Source: Azotobacter vinelandii CA
GTDB taxonomy: Bacteria > Pseudomonadota > Gammaproteobacteria > Pseudomonadales > Pseudomonadaceae
Direction: 5' to 3'
DNA: 64,000 nucleotides
Assembly (NCBI RefSeq): GCF_000380335.1
Contig: NC_021149.1
Location: forward strand, 3,462,501 to 3,526,500
Part shown: in pieces, positions 38,588-47,307 of the stretch
Numbering within the stretch: position 1 is the stretch's first letter
Layout of the letters: every line of letters begins with the position of its first letter
The notes under the pieces: model-generated
Seen by the model: only the letters and a program-made list of their open reading frames with translations
Databases searched by the model: none
Told to the model about the DNA's origin: nothing
Position numbers and translations under genes: made by a program

Positions 38588-38662
38588 GTAGGGTGGATAA
38601 CGGCCCATGGCCTTATCCACCGGAAACCATGGTGGAAAACGCTGCGCGGTTTTCCACCCTAC
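38588..38662. repeat. Nested palindromic element between leuB and leuD
   Basis: 75 bases. The ends GTAGGGTGGA and TCCACCCTAC are perfect complements. Inside are two hairpins: GGTGGATAA/TTATCCACC (38592-38621) and GGTGGAAAAC/GTTTTCCACC (38631-38658). The layout is that of a REP- or MITE-like dispersed repeat inserted in the 98-base leuD-leuB spacer. Similar GGTGGATAAC palindromes are common in Pseudomonas genomes. Confidence 0.75.
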
Positions 38663-38668
38663 TCCCGC

Positions 38669-39316
38669 TTACTTGATCGCGCCGAACAGCCAGGGGCTGG
38701 CCTGCCGGTGCTTTTCCTCGAACACGCGGATGGCGTCGGCATCCCGCAGGGTCAGGCCGATGTCGTCCAGGCCGTTGAGCAGGCAATGCTTGCGGAACGG
38801 ATCGATCTCGAAGGACAGCGCCTTGCCGTCCGGGCGGGTCACGGTCTGCGCGGCCAGGTCGACGGTCAGTCGGTAGCCCTCGGTCGATTCGCACTGCCTG
38901 AACAGTTCGTCCACCTCGGCTTCCGGCAGGATGATCGGCAGGAGGCCGTTCTTGAAGCTGTTGTTGAAGAAGATGTCGGCGAAGCTCGGCGCGATGACCG
39001 TGCGGAAACCGTACTCATCCAGCGCCCAAGGTGCGTGCTCGCGGCTCGAGCCGCAGCCGAAGTTCTCGCGGGCCAGCAGTACGCTGGCGCCCTGGTAGCG
39101 CGGCAGGTTCAGCACGAACCCGGTGTTCAGCGGACGCGCCGAGCAGTCCTGGCCCGGCTGGCCGACGTCCAGATAACGCCACTCGTCGAACAGATTGGGA
39201 CCGAAGCCGGTGCGCTTGATCGATTTGAGGAACTGCTTGGGAATGATCTGATCGGTATCGACATTGGCGCGATCAAGGGGAGCGACCAGACCGGTGTGCT
39301 GGGTAAAGGCTTTCAT
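38669..39316 (-). CDS. leuD: 3-isopropylmalate dehydratase small subunit
   Basis: 215 residues from the ATG at 39316. Typical swivel domain: [24 protein letters not shown], and the substrate-binding loop [15 protein letters not shown]. With LeuC it isomerises 2- to 3-isopropylmalate. Eleven bases after leuC. Confidence 0.97.
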   Translation of the reverse strand: MKAFTQHTGLVAPLDRANVDTDQIIPKQFLKSIKRTGFGPNLFDEWRYLDVGQPGQDCSARPLNTGFVLNLPRYQGASVLLARENFGCGSSREHAPWALDEYGFRTVIAPSFADIFFNNSFKNGLLPIILPEAEVDELFRQCESTEGYRLTVDLAAQTVTRPDGKALSFEIDPFRKHCLLNGLDDIGLTLRDADAIRVFEEKHRQASPWLFGAIK

Positions 39317-39327
39317 CCGTTGTCTCC

Positions 39328-40752
39328 TCAGGCCTGGAGCAATTGGCGTACATCGACGAAACGGCCGGCGACCGCGGCGGCGGCGGCCATGGCCGGACTG
39401 ACCAGGTGGGTACGCCCGCCGGCGCCCTGACGGCCCTCGAAGTTGCGGTTGGACGTGGAGGCGCAGTGCTCGCCGCTCTCCAGGCGGTCCGGGTTCATCG
39501 CCAGGCACATGGAGCAACCCGGCTCGCGCCACTCGAAACCGGCCTCGATGAAGATCCTGTCCAGCCCCTCCTTCTCCGCCTGCTCCTTGACCAGCCCGGA
39601 GCCCGGCACCACCAGCGCCTGCTTGACGCTCGCGGCGACCTTGCGGCCCTTGGCCACCTCGGCGGCGGCGCGCAGATCCTCGATCCGCGAGTTGGTGCAG
39701 GAACCGATGAACACGCGGTCGACCTTGATCTCGCCGATCGGCTGATTGGCCGCGAGGCCCATGTACTTCAGCGCGCGAACGATGGAATCGCGCTTGACCG
39801 GATCGCTCTCGGAAGCCGGGTCCGGCACGCGCTCGTCGACCGGCAGGACCATCTCCGGCGAGGTCCCCCAGGTGACCTGCGGCCTGATTTCTTCGGCCTT
39901 CAGTTCGACGACGGTGTCGAACCCGGCATCGGCATCGGACACCAGTTCCCGCCACTGGGCGACCGCCTTGTCCCAGTCGGCGCCCTGCGGTGCATAGGGG
40001 CGGCCCTTGACGTAGTCGATGGTCTTCTCGTCCACCGCCACCATGCCGACCCGGGCCCCGGCTTCGATGGCCATGTTGCAGAGGGTCATGCGGCCCTCCA
40101 TGGACAAGCCGCGGATGGCGCTGCCGGCGAACTCCAGGGCGTGGCCGGTACCGCCGGCGGTGCCGATCCGGCCGATCACGGCGAGCACTATGTCCTTGGC
40201 GCTGACGCCCAGGGGCAGTTCGCCCTCCACGCGCACCTGCATGTTCTTCATCTTCTTGGCCACCAGGCATTGGGTGGCGAGCACATGCTCCACCTCGGAG
40301 GTACCGATGCCGTGGGCCAGCGCGCCGAAGGCGCCATGGGTGGACGTGTGCGAGTCGCCGCAGACCACGGTCATGCCCGGCAGGGTGGCGCCCTGCTCCG
40401 GGCCGACCACATGGACGATGCCCTGGCGCGGGTCGTTCATCTTGAACTCGACGATGCCGAACTCGTCGCAGTTCTCGTCCAGGGTCTGCACCTGGATGCG
40501 CGAGGTTTCGTCGGCGATGGCGGCGACCCCCGACTGGCGATCCTGGGTGGTCGGCACGTTGTGGTCCGGGGTGGCGATGTTGGCATCCACGCGCCACGGC
40601 TTGCGCCCGGCCAGGCGCAGCCCCTCGAAGGCCTGCGGCGAGGTCACTTCGTGGAGAATCTGGCGATCGATGTAGATCAGCGACGAGCCATCGTCGCGCC
40701 GCTTCACCTCATGCATGTCCCAGAGTTTGTCGTAGAGCGTTTTGCCGGCCAT
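39328..40752 (-). CDS. leuC: 3-isopropylmalate dehydratase large subunit
   Basis: 474 residues from the ATG at 40752 ([15 protein letters not shown]). Iron-sulfur ligands lie in [30 protein letters not shown] and [10 protein letters not shown]. It forms the [4Fe-4S] aconitase-like half of isopropylmalate isomerase. It is divergent from a LysR regulator, with a perfect palindrome between the two genes that is a likely control site. Confidence 0.97.
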   Translation of the reverse strand: MAGKTLYDKLWDMHEVKRRDDGSSLIYIDRQILHEVTSPQAFEGLRLAGRKPWRVDANIATPDHNVPTTQDRQSGVAAIADETSRIQVQTLDENCDEFGIVEFKMNDPRQGIVHVVGPEQGATLPGMTVVCGDSHTSTHGAFGALAHGIGTSEVEHVLATQCLVAKKMKNMQVRVEGELPLGVSAKDIVLAVIGRIGTAGGTGHALEFAGSAIRGLSMEGRMTLCNMAIEAGARVGMVAVDEKTIDYVKGRPYAPQGADWDKAVAQWRELVSDADAGFDTVVELKAEEIRPQVTWGTSPEMVLPVDERVPDPASESDPVKRDSIVRALKYMGLAANQPIGEIKVDRVFIGSCTNSRIEDLRAAAEVAKGRKVAASVKQALVVPGSGLVKEQAEKEGLDRIFIEAGFEWREPGCSMCLAMNPDRLESGEHCASTSNRNFEGRQGAGGRTHLVSPAMAAAAAVAGRFVDVRQLLQA

Positions 40753-40858
40753 CGGACTTTCCTCATCAGTTTTGTTCTGCGGGGGCGACCGCCCCCATGC
40801 GCGATGGGGGATGCTAGGGACTTGCAGGGAATAACTCAAATTCATATTTTTTATCCGC

Positions 40859-40879
40859 TGCATTCCCATAAGGAATGCA
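40859..40879. promoter_or_regulatory. LysR-type operator between leuC and lysR
   Basis: Perfect inverted repeat TGCATTCC-N5-GGAATGCA in the 172-base divergent space, 45 bases from the lysR start and about 107 from leuC. It contains the T-N11-A spacing of LysR recognition sites (ATTCC-N5-GGAAT), followed by an A/T-rich block toward leuC. Confidence 0.75.
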
Positions 40880-40924
40880 AAGGCACCCACTCGAACCACC
40901 CTCTCCTACCTGGAAACCTCTCGG

Positions 40925-41809
40925 ATGGATCTCGCCAGCCTCAATGCCTTCATCGCGGTCGCCGAAACCGGCAGCTTCTCCGAAGCCGGCGAACGCCTGC
41001 ACCTGACCCAGCCAGCGGTGAGCAAGCGTATCGCCGCACTGGAGCAGCAGCTTCAGGTGCGCCTGTTCGACCGCCTCGGCCGCGAGGTGAGGCTGACCGA
41101 GGCCGGCCGGGCGCTGCTGCCGCGAGCTTACCGGATACTCAGCGTGCTGGAGGACACCCGGCGGGCACTGAACAACCTCAACGGCGATGTCAGCGGTCGG
41201 CTGACTCTGGCGACCAGCCACCACATCGGCCTGCACCGACTGCCGCCACTGCTGCGCGCCTTCACCCGCGCCTATCCGCAGGTGGCGCTGGACATCCGCT
41301 TCCTCGATTCGGAAGTGGCCTACGAGGAGATCCTGCACGGCCGCGCCGAGCTGGCGGTGATCACCCTGGCACCGGAGACGGCGCCGCCGGTGCGGGCGGT
41401 GAAGGTCTGGGACGATCCGCTGGATTTCGTCGCCGCTCCCGAGCACCCGCTGGCGCGCAACGCCCAAGTGAGCCTGGCCGACGTGGCCCGGCATCCGGCG
41501 GTGTTCCCCGGCGGCAATACCTTCACCCATCACATCGTCCGGCGCCTGTTCGAACGCGAGGGATTGGCGCCCGGCATCGCCATGAGCACCAACTATCTGG
41601 AGACGATCAAGATGATGGTGTCCATCGGCATCGCCTGGAGCGTGCTGCCACGCACCATGCTGGACGATCAGGTGAAATCCCTGACGCTGCCCGGCATCCA
41701 CCTGTCGCGCCAGCTCGGCTACATCCTGCACACCGAGCGGACCCTGTCCAACGCGGCGCGGGCCTTCATGGCGCTGCTCGACGGTGCGCGCGAGGCGCCT
41801 GCCTCCTGA
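40925..41809 (+). CDS. LysR-family transcriptional regulator, probable leucine operon activator
   Basis: 294 residues. N-terminal winged helix (DLASLNAFIAVAETGSFSEA, LTQPAVSKRIAALEQQL) followed by a linker helix and an effector domain from about 90. Divergent from leuCDB with a perfect palindrome in between; the same position is held by a LysR gene in P. aeruginosa. By context it senses a leucine-pathway intermediate such as isopropylmalate; this is inference. Confidence 0.9.
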   Translation: MDLASLNAFIAVAETGSFSEAGERLHLTQPAVSKRIAALEQQLQVRLFDRLGREVRLTEAGRALLPRAYRILSVLEDTRRALNNLNGDVSGRLTLATSHHIGLHRLPPLLRAFTRAYPQVALDIRFLDSEVAYEEILHGRAELAVITLAPETAPPVRAVKVWDDPLDFVAAPEHPLARNAQVSLADVARHPAVFPGGNTFTHHIVRRLFEREGLAPGIAMSTNYLETIKMMVSIGIAWSVLPRTMLDDQVKSLTLPGIHLSRQLGYILHTERTLSNAARAFMALLDGAREAPAS

Positions 41810-41815
41810 ACGACG

Positions 41816-41845
41816 AAAAAGGGGCGCCAGCGGCGCCCCTCTCTC
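41816..41845. terminator. Bidirectional terminator between lysR and ibpA
   Basis: 8-bp stem GGGGCGCC/GGCGCCCC with loop AGC at 41821-41839. It is flanked by AAAAA on the left and TCTCTCC on the right, so the better T-tail serves the minus-strand ibpA transcript. Confidence 0.8.
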
Positions 41846-41856
41846 CGGGATAGCGG

Positions 41857-42300
41857 TCAGCTCTCCAGGGCCGGCCGGCCGCTGCCGATCGGAATGCGCT
41901 TGGGGCTGGCCTCCTCCGGCACGATGCGCACCAGTTCGATGCTCAGCAGACCGTTGCGCAGCTCGGCGCCCTTGACCTCGATATGGTCGACCAGACGGAA
42001 CGACAGCTTGAAGGCGCGCTGGGCGATACCCTGATGCAGATAGGTGACACCTTCGGATCGATTCTCGCGCTTGCCGCCGCTGACGCTCAGTACGCCGCGT
42101 TCGACCTGCACGTCCAGATCGGACTCCTGGAAGCCGGCCGCCGCGATCACGATGCGATAGCGCTCGTCGCCGTGCTTCTCGATGTTATAGGGCGGATAGG
42201 TGCTGCCGGCCTCGTTGCGCAGGGCGGACTCGAACAGGTCGTTGAAGCGGTCGAAACCGATGGATTGGCGGAACAGAGGGGCCATGGAAAAAGCGGACAT
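41857..42300 (-). CDS. ibpA: Small heat-shock protein (Hsp20/IbpA)
   Basis: 147 residues. N-terminal SAFSMAPLFRQSIGFDRFNDL and an alpha-crystallin domain (YRIVIAAAGFQESDLDVQVE, LHQGIAQRAFKLSFRL, GLLSIEL), then a C-terminal tail with the I-x-I-type anchor region. A cytosolic holdase that keeps aggregating proteins refoldable for DnaK/ClpB. GGGAG ribosome site upstream. Usually heat-induced; no ROSE-type thermometer was checked. Confidence 0.95.
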   Translation of the reverse strand: MSAFSMAPLFRQSIGFDRFNDLFESALRNEAGSTYPPYNIEKHGDERYRIVIAAAGFQESDLDVQVERGVLSVSGGKRENRSEGVTYLHQGIAQRAFKLSFRLVDHIEVKGAELRNGLLSIELVRIVPEEASPKRIPIGSGRPALES

Positions 42301-42561
42301 CGTCAGTCTCCCGATAGATCAGCGAGCATTCTGTCGCGGGACCCGGCTCCGGCATCCCGCAGGCTCCCAGATGGAGTCCGTCCGGCGAATTTCAAGGGGC
42401 GAAACGCCCTTTCGGAACCGGCCCCTCGAAGGAAAACCAGCCAGGCACGGAAATACGCCAAGAGGATTTCCGCGCCTGACCCGCAGCAGCCCTCTCCGAT
42501 GTCCGATCCGGCCATACTGGGTATTTCGGAAAGCGGCCCGAAGAACGAGGAGCGATCCCCG

Positions 42562-42708
42562 ATGAAATCCCGAAGCCACCACCACGATGCGCGCTGGCCG
42601 CGCCGGCTCCTCTGGCTAGTGACGATCTGGACCGCCAGCGTGCTCTGCCTGGGCATACTCGCCTATGGGCTGCGCCTGATCATGCGGGCTGCGGGCCTGA
42701 CGACCTGA
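42562..42708 (+). CDS. DUF2474 family small membrane protein
   Basis: 48 residues, from an ATG with GAGGAG about nine bases upstream. A basic/His N-terminus (RSHHHDARWPRRLL) precedes one membrane helix (LVTIWTASVLCLGILAYGLRL) and ends RAAGLTT. The W..S...LG...L..R..M.AAG pattern is that of DUF2474 peptides, which normally accompany cydAB/cioAB cytochrome bd-type oxidase genes. Here no oxidase gene is adjacent, so it is an orphan copy. Confidence 0.75.
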   Translation: MKSRSHHHDARWPRRLLWLVTIWTASVLCLGILAYGLRLIMRAAGLTT

Positions 42709-42745
42709 CCTCGCCGGCCGATCCGCAGCGGACCGGCGTCGCCTT

Positions 42746-43726
42746 TCAGAGCGCCGGACACAGATCCGGGAAAATACCGCGCAACTCTACGCCCAGCAGG
42801 GCATCCAGCCGCCCGCAGTCGTTCTCCCGGCGCAGTTCGGCGAACAGCGCGGCCGCCTCCGGATAACTGCGCGCCAGCATGCCCAGCCACTGCTTGAGCC
42901 GGCCAGGCGCGTAGCGCGGCGCGATCCGCTGCCGGGCGCGCCGCCAGAACTCGCGCACCAGCGGCTGTACCTCACCCCAGCCCTGCGGCTCGAGCGTGCG
43001 TCCGGCGCACGCCATGGCGATCTGCCGGGCCAGATCGGGGCGCGAAACCAGGCCGCGGCCGAGCATGACATCCTCCACCCCGCTGATTTCCCGGCAGCGC
43101 AGCCAATCCGCCGGCGTCCAGATTTCGCCGTTGGCATAGACCGGCACGGCAACCGCCTCCCGCACCCGCGCCAGCCATTCCCAATGGGCCGGCGGCCGGT
43201 AGCCCTCGACCTTGGTCCGTGCGTGCACCACCAGATGTGCGACGCCGCCCTCGACCAGCGCGCGGGCGCACTCCAGGGCGCCCTCGGGCCGGGCGTACCC
43301 CAGGCGCATCTTGGCGGTCACCGGCACATGCGCCGGCACGGCCCGGCGCACCTCGCGGACGATGGCATGCAGCAGTTCCGGCTCGTCGAGCAGCACCGCT
43401 CCGCCCCGCGAGCGGTTGACCGTCTTCGCCGGGCAACCGAAGTTGAGATCGATCGCCGGCGCGCCCAATTCGGCCGCCAGCGCCGCGTTCTCGGCCAGGC
43501 ATGCCGGATCGGAACCGAGCAGTTGCAGATGCATCGGCGTGCCGGCCCGGGTCCGCCAGCCATGCCGCAGCTCCGGAGCCAGTTTCTCGAACTGGGCGAC
43601 CGGCAGCAGACGGTCGCAGACCCGGACGAATTCGGTCACGCACCAGTCGATACCGCCGACGCGGGTCAGCAAGTCACGAAGCAGTTCGTCGACCAATCCC
43701 TCCATGGGGGCCAGGGCGATTCGCAT
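42746..43726 (-). CDS. dusC: tRNA-dihydrouridine(16) synthase
   Basis: 326 residues from the ATG giving [22 protein letters not shown] barrel with the catalytic Cys in [34 protein letters not shown] and [12 protein letters not shown]. The early [13 protein letters not shown] is specific to DusC. It reduces uridine 16 in tRNA D-loops. An in-frame TTG six codons upstream is the alternative start; neither has a strong ribosome site. Confidence 0.93.
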   Translation of the reverse strand: MRIALAPMEGLVDELLRDLLTRVGGIDWCVTEFVRVCDRLLPVAQFEKLAPELRHGWRTRAGTPMHLQLLGSDPACLAENAALAAELGAPAIDLNFGCPAKTVNRSRGGAVLLDEPELLHAIVREVRRAVPAHVPVTAKMRLGYARPEGALECARALVEGGVAHLVVHARTKVEGYRPPAHWEWLARVREAVAVPVYANGEIWTPADWLRCREISGVEDVMLGRGLVSRPDLARQIAMACAGRTLEPQGWGEVQPLVREFWRRARQRIAPRYAPGRLKQWLGMLARSYPEAAALFAELRRENDCGRLDALLGVELRGIFPDLCPAL

Positions 43727-43766
43727 GGGAGAGGTTTCCGGCAAGGATGAACGGAAGGAGGCAAAG

Positions 43767-44201
43767 CTAGGCGTCGATCAGCGCTTTGCCGTAGCGCTCC
43801 ACGAAAGCCTCCGGCATCCGCCGGGGCCTGCCGCTGGAGAGTTCGATGCAGGCGAAGGTGGTCTGCGCGCTCAGCAGGGTGACACCGTCGGCCGGACGCA
43901 GCAGTTGAAACCGGCGGGTCATCTTCAGGCCGCGATACGCATCGACGATCCAGGTTCCCATCTGCAGGCGCTCGCCCAGGCGGGCGCTGGCCAGATAGTC
44001 GATCTCGTGACGCAGGACCGCCATCGCCCTGTCCAGGCGCCGGTACTCGTCCAGCCCGAGGCCCAGGCTCTGCGAATGGCGCCAGGCGCAATCCTCCAGC
44101 CAGCCGACGTAGACCACGTTGTTGACGTGGCCGAGACCGTCGATGTGCGCCGGCAGCACTTCGATGTCGATGACGAAAGGCGCGGGCCACCGCCAACTCA
44201 A
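43767..44201 (-). CDS. Acyl-CoA thioesterase, 4-hydroxybenzoyl-CoA type hot-dog fold
   Basis: 144 residues from a TTG at 44201, which overlaps the eda stop as TTGA and has GGAG eight bases upstream. The family motif [19 protein letters not shown] carries the catalytic Asp. It probably hydrolyses short-chain or aromatic acyl-CoAs. Translationally coupled to KDPG aldolase; a gene in the same order is present in pseudomonads. The TTG start is inferred from the coupling. Confidence 0.85.
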   Translation of the reverse strand: MSWRWPAPFVIDIEVLPAHIDGLGHVNNVVYVGWLEDCAWRHSQSLGLGLDEYRRLDRAMAVLRHEIDYLASARLGERLQMGTWIVDAYRGLKMTRRFQLLRPADGVTLLSAQTTFACIELSSGRPRRMPEAFVERYGKALIDA

Positions 44202-44848
44202 GAATGGTGCTCCAAACTGGCCGCCTGTTCGCAGGCCTCGCGGGCGAGTTGGGTGATCTGGTCCCAGGCGCGGGCGCGGATCAGGCTGGCGGGCGCGACC
44301 CAGGTCCCCCCCACGCAGGCGACGTTGGGCAGACCGAGGAAGCTCAGCAGATTGTCCGGCGTCACCCCGCCGGTGGGACAGAAGCGGATGCCGCTGAACG
44401 GCTCCTTGAAACTCTTCAGCATCTTCACGCTGGTGGTGCCGTTGGCCGGGAACAGCTTCAGCGAGCGATAGCCGAACTCCAGGGCCTGCAGGACTTCCGA
44501 GGGCGTCATCACGCCCGGCAGGTAGGGCAGCCGGCAATCGTCGGCGGCCGCCGCCAGGCGCTGGGTACAGCCGGGACTGACGACGAATTGCGCACCGGCA
44601 TCGCGGGCCTCGAGGAACTGCTCGCTATGGATCAGGGTGCCGGCACCGACCAGCAGGTCCGGCAGCGCCTGCCGGATCGCCGCCAGCGCATCCAGTGCGC
44701 GCGAGGTGCGCAACGTCACCTCGAGTACCTGGATGCCGCCTGCGTGCAGCGCCCGCGCCAGATCCACCGCCAGTTCGGCGTCTTCGATCACCAATACCGG
44801 GAGCACCGGACGCGCACGCTGCAGCACCGCATCCATCGTCATGACCAT
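44198..44848 (-). CDS. eda: 2-dehydro-3-deoxy-phosphogluconate (KDPG) aldolase
   Basis: 216 residues. General-base Glu in VLEVTLRT, Schiff-base Lys in SLKLFPANGTTSV, and SPGCTQRLAAAA and FCPTGGVTPDN complete the Eda pattern. It cleaves KDPG to pyruvate and glyceraldehyde 3-phosphate in the Entner-Doudoroff pathway. Not with edd or glucose genes here. Confidence 0.95.
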   Translation of the reverse strand: MVMTMDAVLQRARPVLPVLVIEDAELAVDLARALHAGGIQVLEVTLRTSRALDALAAIRQALPDLLVGAGTLIHSEQFLEARDAGAQFVVSPGCTQRLAAAADDCRLPYLPGVMTPSEVLQALEFGYRSLKLFPANGTTSVKMLKSFKEPFSGIRFCPTGGVTPDNLLSFLGLPNVACVGGTWVAPASLIRARAWDQITQLAREACEQAASLEHHS

Positions 44849-44870
44849 GTTTTTCTCTCCAGCAGGGGCG

Positions 44871-45218
44871 TCACGGATGACGCTGTCGTTCGGACTCGAT
44901 CAAGGTACGGATGATGGCGAACTCCTGTTCCGCCTGCGCCAGCAGGACGGACACCGGAGTCAGTTCGCCGGTGCGGGCCTGATGCTCGAGCAGCCGGCAC
45001 AGTTCGGTCAGCCGCGGCGCACCCATGTTGCTGCAACTGCCCTTGAAGCTGTGCGCGGCTCGACGCAGGGCTTCGGCATCCCGGGCGTCATGGGCCTGGC
45101 GCAGGGCATGCAGGCGGGCCTCGGAGTCGCTCAGGAAAGTATCCAGCAGAAGCGGATACTCGTCCTCCATGACCTCCCGCAGAAGCGCCTGAACGCTGGG
45201 ATCGAGATGTTCGGACAC
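44871..45218 (-). CDS. hptB: Histidine phosphotransfer protein HptB
   Basis: 115 residues, a single four-helix Hpt domain. Phosphorylated His at 56 in RRAAHSFKGSCSNMGAP. In Pseudomonas HptB collects phosphate from several hybrid kinases and passes it to HsbR, controlling swarming and biofilm through HsbA. It follows hsbR by six bases, and the gene order hsbA-hsbR-hptB is conserved. Confidence 0.93.
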   Translation of the reverse strand: MSEHLDPSVQALLREVMEDEYPLLLDTFLSDSEARLHALRQAHDARDAEALRRAAHSFKGSCSNMGAPRLTELCRLLEHQARTGELTPVSVLLAQAEQEFAIIRTLIESERQRHP

Positions 45219-45224
45219 ACCAAG

Positions 45225-46952
45225 TCACTCCTGGGCCGAGGGGCGATCCGCGGGATTATGCCGAGCGGGCCAGGAAAACTCCACGCACACGCCGCGACCG
45301 TCGGGCGCCCAACTGCAACGGTCGGCCAGTTGGCGCACCAGTTTCAGGCCACGCCCGCTCAAGTGCTCGGCCAACGCGTGCCGCTCCAGCATCCGCTGCA
45401 CGTCGAAACCCGGACCGCTGTCCTCGACGCGAATGCTCAGGCGCCCCCCCTTGCCCTCGGGCCGCAGATCCAGATGGAACCGCACATAGCCATCGCACAG
45501 GTTCGCCAGTCGCGTACGGCGCTCCCGATAGTATTCGGCGAACCCCTGGGCATCGCGCTTGAGCGACGAATCCAGGCCCATCACCCCATGCTCCAGGGCA
45601 TTGGAGTACAGCTCGGCGAGCACCGTGTAAAGCACGCTGCCCTGTATGCGCAGCTCCTCCACCTCGAGCAGCAGTTGCAGCAGATAGGGCAGCGGATTGA
45701 AGCGTTTGAGGGTTTCGGCACGGAATTCGAAGCTGACCGACCAGTCCAGCGAGGCATTCTGCCCGGAGTCCGAGAAGATCAGCGGCGAATGCGGCAACTG
45801 TCCCTCCTCCATCAGATGGACCTCCATCAGGCTGACGTCGTCCTGCGCCTCGCCACGGAAGGCGCTGAGCGCCTGCTGGATTTCACTGAACAGCAGGTCC
45901 GGCTGACGGTTGAGGGCGAACACTTCGAGCAGCCGTCCTTCGCCGAAACAGTCGCCGGCCAGGTTGCATGCCTCCAGCACGCCATCGGAAAGCAGGAAGA
46001 TGCGATCCCCCGTTTCCATGGGGTAGATCTCGTAGCGATCGTCGAAGCACGAGGCATCGAGGATGCCCAGCGGCAGGTGACGGGAACGCAGGGGAATCCG
46101 CTCGCCGCTGCTGCCGCGCCGGAGATAGCCATCGGGAAGACCGCCGTTCCAGACCTCGACCACCCGTCGCTGAAAACTCAGATTGAGCATCACGGCACAG
46201 CAGAACACGCCCACCGGCAGGATGCGCTTGAGCTTGGCATTCATCTCGCGAAGGATTTCCGCCAGCGAATAGCCCTTGGCGGTCATGCCGTAGAAGACCT
46301 CGGCCAGGGGCATGGCACCGATCGCCGCCGGCAGGCCGTGTCCGGTGAAGTCGCCGAGCAGCACGTGCATGCCGCCGGAAGGCTTGAAGGCCGCCAGCAT
46401 CAGGTCGCCGTTGAACAGCGCATAGGGCGACTGCATATAGCGGATGTTCGGAGCATTGAGGCAGCCGGAGTGGGCCACCTTGTCGAACACCGCCTTGGCC
46501 ACCCGCTGCTCGTTGAGCAGGTGCTCGTTGTGCCGGGCGATCAGGTCGCGCTGCTCCAGCACCGTGGCCTGCAGCCGGCGCAGGCGGTCCATGGCCTTGA
46601 TCTTGGCATCCAGGATCACACTGTTGTAAGGCTTGGCGATGAAGTCGTCGCCGCCGACCTCCAGGCACTGGACCAGAGCCTCGTTCTCGGTCAGCGAGGT
46701 GAGGAAGATGATCGGCACCAGTTCCTCGCCGGCCATCTGCTTGATCCGCCGGGCGGCCTCGAAACCGTCCATCACCGGCATCAGTGCGTCCATCAGGACC
46801 ATGTGCGGACGCTCGCGGGCGAACATCATGATCGCCTCGAGGCCGTTGCCGGCAGTCAGCACACGATAGCCCTGGCGACCGACGATGGTCGCCAGCAGCA
46901 TCCGGTCCGCGGGACTGTCCTCGGCGATCAGGATGCACAGGGTCGACTGCAC
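45225..46952 (-). CDS. hsbR: HsbR: receiver, PP2C phosphatase and serine kinase domains
   Basis: 575 residues. Receiver domain (1-120; phospho-Asp55 in LMDALMPVMDG), helical linker, SpoIIE/PP2C phosphatase domain (about 160-380; NGDLMLAAFKPSGGMHVLLG, DFTGHGLPAAIG), then a C-terminal HATPase serine-kinase domain (about 415-565; ALEHGVMGLDSS, GRGLKLVRQL). It phosphorylates or dephosphorylates the anti-sigma antagonist HsbA depending on HptB input. Confidence 0.93.
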   Translation of the reverse strand: MQSTLCILIAEDSPADRMLLATIVGRQGYRVLTAGNGLEAIMMFARERPHMVLMDALMPVMDGFEAARRIKQMAGEELVPIIFLTSLTENEALVQCLEVGGDDFIAKPYNSVILDAKIKAMDRLRRLQATVLEQRDLIARHNEHLLNEQRVAKAVFDKVAHSGCLNAPNIRYMQSPYALFNGDLMLAAFKPSGGMHVLLGDFTGHGLPAAIGAMPLAEVFYGMTAKGYSLAEILREMNAKLKRILPVGVFCCAVMLNLSFQRRVVEVWNGGLPDGYLRRGSSGERIPLRSRHLPLGILDASCFDDRYEIYPMETGDRIFLLSDGVLEACNLAGDCFGEGRLLEVFALNRQPDLLFSEIQQALSAFRGEAQDDVSLMEVHLMEEGQLPHSPLIFSDSGQNASLDWSVSFEFRAETLKRFNPLPYLLQLLLEVEELRIQGSVLYTVLAELYSNALEHGVMGLDSSLKRDAQGFAEYYRERRTRLANLCDGYVRFHLDLRPEGKGGRLSIRVEDSGPGFDVQRMLERHALAEHLSGRGLKLVRQLADRCSWAPDGRGVCVEFSWPARHNPADRPSAQE

Positions 46953-46962
46953 GGGGAAAACC

Positions 46963-47268
46963 CTAGGCGATGTGGAAAAGCTGTTCGAAGTTGGAGATCG
47001 ACAGGATCTTGCGCACGTCCGGACTGCAGTGGATCAGGCGGATCTGCGCCCGCTCGCCGCCGGCATGGTCGCGCAGCAGCAGGAGCATTCCGAGCGCCGA
47101 GCTGTCCAGATAGGTCGCCCCCTGCAGGTCGACGACATAACGCTTCGGAGTGACGTTCACCCGTTCGTAGGCATCCCGGAATTCCTGGTGGGCACCGAAA
47201 TCGAAGCGCCCCTGGATGAAAATGGTCAACTCTTGTCCATCTGCCGAAGGCTGCGAAGTGATAGCCAT
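46963..47268 (-). CDS. hsbA: HsbA, STAS-domain anti-anti-sigma factor
   Basis: 101 residues, STAS fold. The switch serine is Ser56 in TYLDSSALGMLLLLRD. In Pseudomonas it binds FlgM when phosphorylated and the diguanylate cyclase HsbD when not, linking flagella and c-di-GMP. First gene of hsbA-hsbR-hptB. In P. aeruginosa chemotaxis and flagellar genes follow on the far side; here that place is taken by fleQ. Confidence 0.92.
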   Translation of the reverse strand: MAITSQPSADGQELTIFIQGRFDFGAHQEFRDAYERVNVTPKRYVVDLQGATYLDSSALGMLLLLRDHAGGERAQIRLIHCSPDVRKILSISNFEQLFHIA

Positions 47269-47307
47269 ACGGTGCTCCTTAGGTAGGTGTCGTCGCCGCA
47301 GCGAGGT

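Noticed and set aside
38669-40597. 642-codon frame joining leuD to an upstream extension
   Set aside because: The extension is the out-of-frame reading of leuC; leuD starts at 39316.
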